From: Microbacterium sp.
Lineage (GTDB): Bacteria > Actinomycetota > Actinomycetes > Actinomycetales > Microbacteriaceae
DNA length: 64,000 nt
Direction: 5' to 3'
Assembly (NCBI GenBank): GCA_003248655.1
Contig: QFPM01000010.1
Span: 1 to 64,000 of the forward strand
This document shows, piece by piece, positions 16,730 to 23,774 of this stretch (positions within the stretch are counted from its first letter, which is position 1; every line of letters starts with the position of its first letter). A program made the translations under genes and the position numbers. A model generated the notes under the pieces. That model was not told the origin of the DNA. It saw nothing but the letters and a program-made list of their open reading frames with translations, and did not search any database.

Positions 16730-17836
16730 ATGCCCATCGATCAGCACGGCGACGCGAAGCTCGACGGCGTCTCGATCCGGTCGCTGCCGAAGGTGTCGCT
16801 GCACGACCACCTCGACGGCGCCGTCCGCCTGCAGACGATCATCGAGCTCGCCGACGAGATCGGCCTCGAGGTTCCCACGGATGACGCCGACGACCTCGCG
16901 GACTGGTTCGAGGACCAGAGCGACTCGGGATCGCTCGTCGAGTACCTGAAGACGTTCGACCTCACGACCGCCGTCATGCAGACCGCCGAGGGGCTCCGCC
17001 GCGTCGCGCGCGAGTTCGTCGAAGACCTCGCCGCCGACGGCGTCATCTACGGCGAGGTGCGCTGGGCGCCCGAGCAGCATCTCGCGGCGGGGCTCTCGCT
17101 CGACGAGGCCGTCGAGGCGGTGCAGGAGGGCATCGAAGAGGGTGAGGATGCCGCGCCCGGCGACATCCGCGTCGGCCAGCTCATCACGGCCATGCGCCAC
17201 GCCGACCGGTCGCTCGAGATCGCCGAGCTCGCCGTCGCGTTCCGGGGGCGCGGGGCCGTCGGCTTCGACATCGCGGGCGCGGAGGACGGCTTCCCGGCAT
17301 CCCGCCATCGCGCGGCGTTCGACTACCTGGCATCCGAGTTCTTCCCGGTCACGGTGCACGCGGGCGAGGCGGCGGGGCTCGACTCGATCCGCTCGGCCCT
17401 CATCGACGGGCGGGCGCTGCGCCTCGGCCACGGCGTGCGGATCGCGGAGGACCTCGAGATCGTCCAGCAAAAGGGCGAGGAGGTGCTCGTGACTTTCGGC
17501 GACCTCGCGCGCTGGGTGCGCGACCGCGAGATCCCGCTCGAGCTGTCGCCCTCGTCGAACCTGCAGACCGGCGCCATCGCGCGGTGGGGCACGGCGATGG
17601 AGGACCACCCCTTCGACCTGCTGTACCAGCTGGGCTTCGCCGTCACGGTCAACGTCGACAACCGCACGATGAGCCGCACGTCGCTCACGCGCGAGCTGGC
17701 CCTCCTCGCCGAGACGTTCGACTACCGACTCGAGGACCTCGAGGCCTTCCAGCTCAACGCCGCCGCCGGGGCCTTCCTCTCGGTCGAGGAGCGCGAGGAG
17801 CTCATCGAGCTGATCGGCGAGGGCTTCACCGCCTGA
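16730..17836 (+). CDS. add: adenosine deaminase
   Basis: TIM-barrel metallo-hydrolase converting adenosine to inosine, 368 residues. Metal ligands are in LHDHLDGAVR (two His), VTVHAGEA (His, catalytic Glu region) and the late NVDNRTMS Asp motif. RLGHGVRI supplies the conserved His. The ATG at 16730 has GGAGGAATCC immediately upstream, which decides the start over an in-frame ATG 17 codons earlier. It is the last gene of the nucleoside operon. Inosine would be a substrate for the purine nucleoside phosphorylase at 28.3 kb. Confidence 0.95.
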   Translation: MPIDQHGDAKLDGVSIRSLPKVSLHDHLDGAVRLQTIIELADEIGLEVPTDDADDLADWFEDQSDSGSLVEYLKTFDLTTAVMQTAEGLRRVAREFVEDLAADGVIYGEVRWAPEQHLAAGLSLDEAVEAVQEGIEEGEDAAPGDIRVGQLITAMRHADRSLEIAELAVAFRGRGAVGFDIAGAEDGFPASRHRAAFDYLASEFFPVTVHAGEAAGLDSIRSALIDGRALRLGHGVRIAEDLEIVQQKGEEVLVTFGDLARWVRDREIPLELSPSSNLQTGAIARWGTAMEDHPFDLLYQLGFAVTVNVDNRTMSRTSLTRELALLAETFDYRLEDLEAFQLNAAAGAFLSVEEREELIELIGEGFTA

Positions 17837-17866
17837 CCCGCGCCCGCGCGCGCCGCCTGTTTCGCT

Positions 17867-17931
17867 GAGAAACCACGTGCGCCCTGAGAAACCACGGGTG
17901 CGTTGGTTTCTCAGGGCGTGAGTGGTTTCTC
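17867..17931. terminator. nested inverted repeat between add and mtlD
   Basis: The outer arms GAGAAACCAC (17867-17876) and GTGGTTTCTC (17922-17931) enclose the inner arms GCCCTGAGAAACC (17881-17893) and GGTTTCTCAGGGC (17905-17917), with an 11-nt loop. The GAGAAACCAC word therefore occurs four times, two in each orientation. It lies between convergent genes and is a plausible bidirectional terminator. The internal repetition resembles a repeat element rather than a simple hairpin. Confidence 0.7.
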
Positions 17932-17965
17932 GCGGGTGCCGCGCGGGGGCGCTACGCGCGCGGGG

Positions 17966-19117
17966 CTAAGCGAGGGCGGACTGGCGGGTGCGGACGGCGT
18001 CGACGATCGCGGGGAAGAGCGGATGCCCGGGCTCCAGGCCCGTGACCGACGCGGTGAACGCCTCGGCGTCTTCGTCGCGCAGGCGCTGCTGCAACTCGAC
18101 CGACTGCTCGTCGCTCGGCTCGTCGAACTCCAGCGCGGCGGCCATCGCCGCGACGAGAGCCGACGTCGGCAGCCCGCGCTCCGCGGCGGCCGCGGCGGGC
18201 CCCACGAACCGCTCGTGCCGCGAGAGCTTGCGCAGCGGCTGGCGCCCCACCCGCCCGACGGTGTCGGGGAGGGCGGGGTTCGCGAAGCGGCGCAGGATCG
18301 TCGCCCGGTATTGCGCGAGGTCGCCGGCATCGAGACCGTGCACGGCCTCGAGGAGGGCCGAGGTCTCTTCGAGCGTCGCCGACACCTTCGCGGCGATCGC
18401 GGGGTCGGCGAGCACGTCGGAGATCTCGTCGATCCCGGCCTGGGCGCCGAAGTAGGCGGTCGTCGCATGGCCGGTGTTGACGGTGAAGAGCTTCCGCTCG
18501 ATGTACGGCGCGAGGTCGTCGACGAAGTGCGCGCCCGGAATGTGCGGCAGCGCGCCGTCGAACGGCCCGCTCTCGATCGCCCACTCAAAGAACGGCTCGA
18601 CGGTGACGTCGACGCCCTCACCCGGCGCCTGCGCCGGGACGATCCGGTCGACGGCGGTGTTCGCGAAGACGGCGCGGGCGGCCACGGCATCCCAGGCATC
18701 CCCCGCCTGCGCGCGGATCTCCTCGCGCAACGTATCGGTCGCGCCGATCGCGTTCTCGCACGCCATCACCTGCAGCGGCGGGAGGGCGGGGTCGCGCAGG
18801 GCCAGCCCCGCGAGGATGTGCGGCGCGACGAAGCGCAGGATGGTGGGGCCGACGGCCGTGGTGACGACCTCCGCCGTCGCGATCTCGTCGACGACGGCCT
18901 GCGGGTCGGTCTGGCTGTTGATCGCGCGGAAGCCGGTGACGACCTTGTCGGTGCCGCCGTCGCCGACCTCGTGGACGGTGTACTCCGACACGGCGTTGAT
19001 TGCGTCGACGAGGGGAGCGGCAACGTCCGAGAAGACGAGCTCGTACCCGCCCTCGTGCAGCAGCAGTCCGACGAATCCGCGGCCGATGTTGCCCGCGCCG
19101 AAGTGAACGGCCTTCAT
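17966..19117 (-). CDS. mtlD: mannitol-1-phosphate 5-dehydrogenase
   Basis: NAD-dependent long-chain dehydrogenase turning mannitol-1-phosphate into fructose-6-phosphate, 383 residues. The N-terminal Rossmann motif is AVHFGAGNIGRGFVG. The C-terminal catalytic domain contains ERKLFTVNTGHATTAYFG, whose Lys and following Asn/His match the polyol dehydrogenase active site. It is the last gene of the mannitol PTS operon, 10 nt after mtlF. The product enters glycolysis directly. Confidence 0.96.
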   Translation of the reverse strand: MKAVHFGAGNIGRGFVGLLLHEGGYELVFSDVAAPLVDAINAVSEYTVHEVGDGGTDKVVTGFRAINSQTDPQAVVDEIATAEVVTTAVGPTILRFVAPHILAGLALRDPALPPLQVMACENAIGATDTLREEIRAQAGDAWDAVAARAVFANTAVDRIVPAQAPGEGVDVTVEPFFEWAIESGPFDGALPHIPGAHFVDDLAPYIERKLFTVNTGHATTAYFGAQAGIDEISDVLADPAIAAKVSATLEETSALLEAVHGLDAGDLAQYRATILRRFANPALPDTVGRVGRQPLRKLSRHERFVGPAAAAAERGLPTSALVAAMAAALEFDEPSDEQSVELQQRLRDEDAEAFTASVTGLEPGHPLFPAIVDAVRTRQSALA

Positions 19118-19127
19118 CTCGCCCGCC

Positions 19128-19565
19128 TCACTCGTTCACGGTCGACAGGAGCGCGTACAGCTCCTCGGGCGTCATGGCCGCCTTCAGGCGGGCGACGTCG
19201 TCGTCATCTGAGAAGATCAGCGCGATCTGCGACAGGATGTCGAGGTGCTCGTCGCCCTTGCCGGCGATGCCGACGACGAACGTGACGGGCTCCCCGCCCC
19301 AGTCGATGCCGCCGTCGTAGCGGACGAACGAGAGGGCGGAGTCGAGGATCGCGGCCTTCGTCTCGTTGGTGCCGTGCGGGATCGCGAGCTCGTTGCCCAT
19401 GTAGGTGGATACGGTCTGCTCACGCTGCAGCATCGCGTCGAAGTAGGCGTCGGTGACGGCACCGGCATCCTGCAGGATGCCCGCCGCTTCGCGCATGGCA
19501 TCCTCTTGGCTGACCGACCCGGAGTGGATCCGGATCTGTCCTACGTTCAGAACCTCGCGTGCCAT
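19128..19565 (-). CDS. mtlF: mannitol-specific PTS IIA component
   Basis: A 145-residue soluble PTS phosphocarrier of the fructose/mannitol IIA family. The phosphorylated His lies in NELAIPHGTNE at about residue 65. It accepts phosphate from HPr and hands it to the IIB domain of MtlA. It sits between mtlA and mtlD, with a 120-nt gap to mtlA that contains a hairpin. A separate IIA gene with a IICB transporter is the Gram-positive arrangement. Confidence 0.96.
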   Translation of the reverse strand: MAREVLNVGQIRIHSGSVSQEDAMREAAGILQDAGAVTDAYFDAMLQREQTVSTYMGNELAIPHGTNETKAAILDSALSFVRYDGGIDWGGEPVTFVVGIAGKGDEHLDILSQIALIFSDDDDVARLKAAMTPEELYALLSTVNE

Positions 19566-19634
19566 GTCGTCCTCTTCTCGTTCGTTCTTCTCGTCATCGT
19601 ACGTCGGGGGTGTGGGGAAGCGCTGGGGGAAGGG

Positions 19635-19671
19635 CTGTGGGGCCGGGGCATCTCGCCGGCCGGCCCCACAG
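19635..19671 (-). terminator. intraoperonic hairpin between mtlA and mtlF
   Basis: CTGTGGGGCCGG (19635-19646) pairs perfectly with CCGGCCCCACAG (19660-19671) around a 13-nt loop. No T-run follows on the minus strand. It could give partial termination or protect the mtlA message, so MtlF and MtlD may be made at a different level from MtlA. Confidence 0.6.
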
Positions 19672-19685
19672 CGGTCATCCGGGCG

Positions 19686-21305
19686 TCAGGCGCCCTGCTC
19701 GTGCTGGCCGCGCACCAGATCCACGACCTCGTCGTACTTCGGCGAGTTCATGAAGTTGTCGACCGACACGTGCATCGCGCCGGGCGTCTGCTGACGCGCC
19801 CGATCGGTCAGCTGCTGCTGCGTGATCACGAGGTCTTCGCTGCCGTCGAGGTTCGCGATGGCCTTGTTGGTCACCGAGACGTCCTCGAATCCGGCCTTCT
19901 TGATCTTGTTGCGCAGCACGCTCGCGCCCATCGCCGACGACCCCATGCCCGCGTCGCACGCGAACACTATGTTGCGGACGGGTCGCTCTGCGGTGACCGT
20001 GCCGGCCGCGATGGATGCCGAGGCAGCCGCACCGGCGGCGGGGAGAGCGTCGCCCTCGACCGCCGCGTTGCTGGCGGCGCCCGCGCGCAGACCCGCGAGG
20101 GCGGCCGAGCTCTTGCCCTTGTTGGCTTCGGTCTGCGCAACCGCAGAGGCGAACGAGCCGGTGCCGGCCTCCTCACGGGCGAGGTCGCGCTTGCGGCTCG
20201 CGAGAAGGATCAGCATGGCGACGACGAACGTGACCGCGGCCGAGAAGACGACCGAGCACAGGACGCCCAGGATGCTGCCGGGCGCCGTCTGGATCACGAC
20301 CGCGAAGATCGATCCCGGAGACGCCGGTGCAACGAGGCCCGAGTTGAACAGCAGGTTCGTCGTGACACCGGTCATACCACCGGCGATCAGGGCGAGAAGG
20401 AGCGTGGGCTTCGCGAGAGCGTACGGGAAGTACACCTCGTGGATGCCGCCGAGGAACTGGATGATGAGCGCTCCGGGAGCGGTCGCGCGCGCCGCGCCGA
20501 CACCGAAGAACGTGATCGCGAGGAGCAGACCCGCACCGGGGCCGGGGTTGGCCTCGACGAGGAAGAGCAGGCTCTTGCCCGTCTCCTCGACCTGCTGGAT
20601 GCCCAGCGGCGTGAACACACCGTGGTTGATCGCGTTGTTAAGGAAGAGCACCTTCGCGGGCTCCACGAGGATGCTCGCGAGCGGCAGCAGGTGGTTCGTG
20701 ACGAGCCACTCGACCGCGCCGCCGAGGACCTCCGTGACCCACTTGACGACGGGCGCCAACCAGAAGAAGGATGCCAGGGCCATGAAGAAGGCGACGAATC
20801 CGGCCGCGAAGTTGTCGACGAGCATTTCGAAGCCGGCCTTGATCTTGCCCTGCCACGGCTTCTCGACGTACTTCAGGACGAGTGCGGTCAGCGGGCCGGC
20901 GATCATCGCGCCGAGGAACATGATCGTCCCGTTGGCGCCGACGATGACACCCATCGTCGCGACGGCGCCGACGACGCCACCGCGCACGCCGTAGACCATC
21001 CGGCCACCGGTGTAGGCGATGAGGATCGGCAGGAGGTAGGTGATCATCGGTCCGACCAGGCCCGGGTAGACCGTGCCGTCGGGGGCCGTGCCGCCGCCGA
21101 GGATGTAGTTCGCATCCCAGCGCCAGGCTTCGACGGGGCCCTTGACGCCGACCCATCCGGTGTCGATGAACAGGGCGGTGATGAGGCCCCACGCGATGAA
21201 GGCTGCGATGTTGGGCATGATCATGCCGGAGAGGAACGTGCCGAATCGCTGGACCGCGACTCGTGCTCCTCCCGGCTGCTTAGCAGTGGCTGACGCCGTT
21301 GTCAT
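19686..21305 (-). CDS. mtlA: mannitol-specific PTS transporter, IICB
   Basis: Membrane transporter that imports and phosphorylates mannitol, 539 residues. The IIC channel domain (about 15-345) starts with FGTFLSGMIMPNIAAFIAWG. It contains the family motif LGGIHEVYFPYAL, with the conserved Glu in the GGIHE signature. A cytoplasmic linker rich in Ala/Ser (about 365-440) leads to a IIB domain whose phosphocysteine lies in FACDAGMGSSAMGAS. No IIA domain is fused; MtlF supplies it. The ATG lies 30 nt downstream of the EI stop. Confidence 0.96.
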   Translation of the reverse strand: MTTASATAKQPGGARVAVQRFGTFLSGMIMPNIAAFIAWGLITALFIDTGWVGVKGPVEAWRWDANYILGGGTAPDGTVYPGLVGPMITYLLPILIAYTGGRMVYGVRGGVVGAVATMGVIVGANGTIMFLGAMIAGPLTALVLKYVEKPWQGKIKAGFEMLVDNFAAGFVAFFMALASFFWLAPVVKWVTEVLGGAVEWLVTNHLLPLASILVEPAKVLFLNNAINHGVFTPLGIQQVEETGKSLLFLVEANPGPGAGLLLAITFFGVGAARATAPGALIIQFLGGIHEVYFPYALAKPTLLLALIAGGMTGVTTNLLFNSGLVAPASPGSIFAVVIQTAPGSILGVLCSVVFSAAVTFVVAMLILLASRKRDLAREEAGTGSFASAVAQTEANKGKSSAALAGLRAGAASNAAVEGDALPAAGAAASASIAAGTVTAERPVRNIVFACDAGMGSSAMGASVLRNKIKKAGFEDVSVTNKAIANLDGSEDLVITQQQLTDRARQQTPGAMHVSVDNFMNSPKYDEVVDLVRGQHEQGA

Positions 21306-21335
21306 GTGATTTTCTCCTTCGGGTGCGCCGCGTGA

Positions 21336-23003
21336 TCACGCGGCGGTCTGGTCGGTCGCAGCCTGCGCTGCGGCCCGGGCGGAGGCCGCGTCATCGGCGG
21401 CGAGGGCTGCGTCGGCGATGCGCTGGGCATCGGCGAGGGTGTACTGCAGGAGCGAGGCGCGGACGTCGGCGAGCGCCGTCGGCGCCATCGACAGGGTCGT
21501 CGCGCCTAGGCCGACGAGGACGACGGCCAGCAGCGGGTCGGCGGCCGCCTCGCCGCAGATGCCGACCGGCTTGCCGTTCGCCTTTCCGCCCTCGGCGGTG
21601 GCCTTGATGAGGTGGAGGACGGCGGGATACCACGGGTCCTGGAACGAGGCGACCGAGCCGAGGAGCCGGTCGGCGGCCATCGTGTACTGCGTGAGGTCGT
21701 TCGTGCCGATCGAGGCGAAGTCGGCGATCGCAAGCACCCTGTCGGCCATGAGCGCCGCCGAGGGCACCTCGACCATGACGCCGGCGGTCTTGATGCCGTA
21801 CTCCTTCGCGAGCGTGACGAAGTACTCGGTCTCTTCGACGGTCGCGACCATCGGCGCCATGACCCACAGGTCCGCATCCGTTGCCTTGTCGGCGTTCGCG
21901 AGGGCGGTCAGCTGCTCTCGCAGGATGTCCTCGCTCGCGCGCAGGGCGCGCAGACCCCGCAGGCCCAGGGCCGGGTTATCCTCGTGCGCGTCGTTGAGGA
22001 AGGCGAGCGGCTTGTCGGCCCCGGCATCCAGCGCCCGAACGACGACCTTCTTGCCGGGGAACGCCTGCAGCAGTTCGGTGTACGAACGCGTCTGCTCGTC
22101 GACGGTAGGCGCCTGCGTCGCGGAGAGGAACAGGAACTCGGTGCGGAACAAGCCCACGCCTTCGGCGCCGAGCTCCACCGCCTCGGCGGCGCCGCCGGGC
22201 TTGCCGAGGTTGGCGAGGAGCGGCACGGCGGTGCCGTCCTTCAGCGCGCCGGGGGTGAGGGGGGCGGATGCCGCGGCGGCGCGCGCATCGGCGCGGTGCT
22301 GCGCCTGCGCGAGTTCGTCGACGGTCGGATCCGTCGTCACGACACCCTTCGCGGCATCCACGATCACGGTCTCGCCGTCCGTGAGATCCTTCGCGGCGGC
22401 GGCGCCGACGATCGCGACGATCGACTTCTCGCGGGCGAGGATCGCGGTGTGCGAGGTCGGTCCGCCGTCGGTCGTGACGAGCGCGAGGACCTTGTCGAGG
22501 TCGAGCAGCGCCGTGTCGGCGGGGGCGAGGTCTTTCGCGACGAGCACGAACGGGTGACCCGGATCGGGGATGCCGGGCGCCGGAAGCCCGCGCAGGTGCG
22601 CGATGACACGCTGGGCGACGTCGTCGAGGTCGGCCGCGCGCTCGCCGAGGTAGCCGCCCATCGCGGCGAGGGTGTCGCGGAAGCTCGCGAACGCGTCGTA
22701 CACGGCGAACTCGGCGGTCTTCCCGGCGTTCACGCGGGTTTCAACCTCGGCATCCAGCGACGGATCCTCGGCCATCATGGCCTGCGCCTCGAGCACCTCG
22801 CGGGCCATGCCGCCCGCCTTCGAGCCGCGTTCCTCGAGCTCGCGCGCGACCGCCGCGACGGCCTCGCGCACGCGCGCCAGTTCGTCGGCGGGGGTCTTGT
22901 CGCTCGGGGCGTCGGCGGGTGCCGGCAGCGGCTCCGCCATCCGGGCTACGGGGCCCTGGGCCACTCCGAGGCCGATTCCTACTCCGCGCAGTTCAGTCAT
23001 CAC
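21336..23003 (-). CDS. ptsI: phosphoenolpyruvate-protein phosphotransferase (enzyme I)
   Basis: General PTS enzyme I, 555 residues, which phosphorylates HPr from PEP. The active-site His is in GGPTSHTAILAREKS at about residue 186. The C-terminal PEP-binding barrel contains GLFRTEFLF, SIGTNDLTQYTMAADR and the catalytic Cys in GICGEAAADP. All general EI signatures are present, so this is not a specialised paralogue by sequence. It lies between HPr and MtlA, so general and mannitol-specific PTS genes share an operon. Confidence 0.96.
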   Translation of the reverse strand: MMTELRGVGIGLGVAQGPVARMAEPLPAPADAPSDKTPADELARVREAVAAVARELEERGSKAGGMAREVLEAQAMMAEDPSLDAEVETRVNAGKTAEFAVYDAFASFRDTLAAMGGYLGERAADLDDVAQRVIAHLRGLPAPGIPDPGHPFVLVAKDLAPADTALLDLDKVLALVTTDGGPTSHTAILAREKSIVAIVGAAAAKDLTDGETVIVDAAKGVVTTDPTVDELAQAQHRADARAAAASAPLTPGALKDGTAVPLLANLGKPGGAAEAVELGAEGVGLFRTEFLFLSATQAPTVDEQTRSYTELLQAFPGKKVVVRALDAGADKPLAFLNDAHEDNPALGLRGLRALRASEDILREQLTALANADKATDADLWVMAPMVATVEETEYFVTLAKEYGIKTAGVMVEVPSAALMADRVLAIADFASIGTNDLTQYTMAADRLLGSVASFQDPWYPAVLHLIKATAEGGKANGKPVGICGEAAADPLLAVVLVGLGATTLSMAPTALADVRASLLQYTLADAQRIADAALAADDAASARAAAQAATDQTAA

Positions 23004-23028
23004 CGTTTCTTCCTGGTTCCGTGTTCGT

Positions 23029-23304
23029 TCAGTTCTCGTCGTGGTCGGTCGTCAGCAGCTCGGCGAGCGTGTCAAGGACGGCGTCGGGCGCGTCGCCGTC
23101 GGCCGTGAGCGTCACGTAGTCGCCCTTCTCGGCGCCGAGCGAGATGACGCCGAGGATGCTCGCGGCGTTCACCGGCGCCCCCGATCCCTTGGAGATCGTG
23201 ACGGGGATGCCGGCATCCTTCACCGCTTGCGCGAACAGCTTCGCCGGGCGGGCGTGCAGTCCGTTCGTCGATCCGATGCGGACGGTGCGGGTGGCCTCGG
23301 TCAT
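23029..23304 (-). CDS. ptsH: PTS phosphocarrier protein HPr
   Basis: A 91-residue phosphocarrier. The phosphorylated His is in NGLHARPAKLF at residue 17. The region around the regulatory Ser of Firmicute HPr reads VNAASILGVISLG: a serine is retained, but the preceding Lys is Ala. The ATG overlaps the stop of the upstream IIB gene (ATGA). The C-terminus has a short acidic tail. Confidence 0.96.
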   Translation of the reverse strand: MTEATRTVRIGSTNGLHARPAKLFAQAVKDAGIPVTISKGSGAPVNAASILGVISLGAEKGDYVTLTADGDAPDAVLDTLAELLTTDHDEN

Positions 23305-23657
23305 GCCGGGCTCCTCTCTGCGTCGGTGGTCTCTGCGTCGGTGCGGGCGCGCGTGGCAGCCAGAGTGCTGTCGATGAGGGCGAGCGTGCGCGATCCGTCG
23401 AGGTCGGTGAAGACGTCGGCGGGGAGCAGCACAACCGTCGCGCCACGGGCAGACGCTTCCTGGCGGATGCGGTCGATCGATTCGTGCAGGTGCGGACCGA
23501 CGAGCACGACATCCGCGGCATCCAGGTCGATCGGCAACGACTGCACCGTGCCGGCGACCGCGCTCATGTCGCGTCCGGCCGCCTGGGCGGCGTGACGCAC
23601 GCGCTGTGCAACGAATGTGCTCGACGCTCCCGCGCCGCAGACCACGAGGATCCTCAT
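23301..23657 (-). CDS. lactose/cellobiose-type PTS IIB protein
   Basis: A 118-residue single-domain IIB. The phosphocysteine P-loop is at the N-terminus (ILVVCGAGASSTFVAQRV), typical of the lactose/cellobiose class rather than the mannitol class. ATG 23657 was chosen because AAGGAGG lies 7 nt upstream; longer readings run into the divergent regulator. It is the first gene of the PTS operon and has no cognate IIA or IIC in the window. It may serve a transporter encoded elsewhere, or act as a regulatory phosphoprotein for MtlR. The tail (last 15 residues) is Thr/Asp/Glu-rich. Confidence 0.85.
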   Translation of the reverse strand: MRILVVCGAGASSTFVAQRVRHAAQAAGRDMSAVAGTVQSLPIDLDAADVVLVGPHLHESIDRIRQEASARGATVVLLPADVFTDLDGSRTLALIDSTLAATRARTDAETTDAERSPA

Positions 23658-23774
23658 CGATCCGCCTCCTTCGTGCCCATTCTTGTGAAGTGCCTGGGAG
23701 CGAACAACCAGGGTCCCTTCCGCGGGGGCGGAAACACCCGAGCCGGGGAGGCGGGGGCGTGGTTGACTGTTCGG
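23658..23774. promoter_or_regulatory. divergent promoter region of the mannitol PTS locus
   Basis: A 117-nt gap between the IIB gene and mtlR. It contains two inverted repeats: CCTGG (23693-23697) with CCAGG (23708-23712), and the perfect TTCCGC-GGGG-GCGGAA at 23718-23733. The latter is the best candidate operator for MtlR, whose N-terminus has DNA-binding helices. Confidence 0.5.

Noticed and set aside
19245..21293. 682-codon plus-strand frame opposite mtlA and mtlF
   Set aside because: Shadow of the PTS genes; it lacks any recognisable domain.
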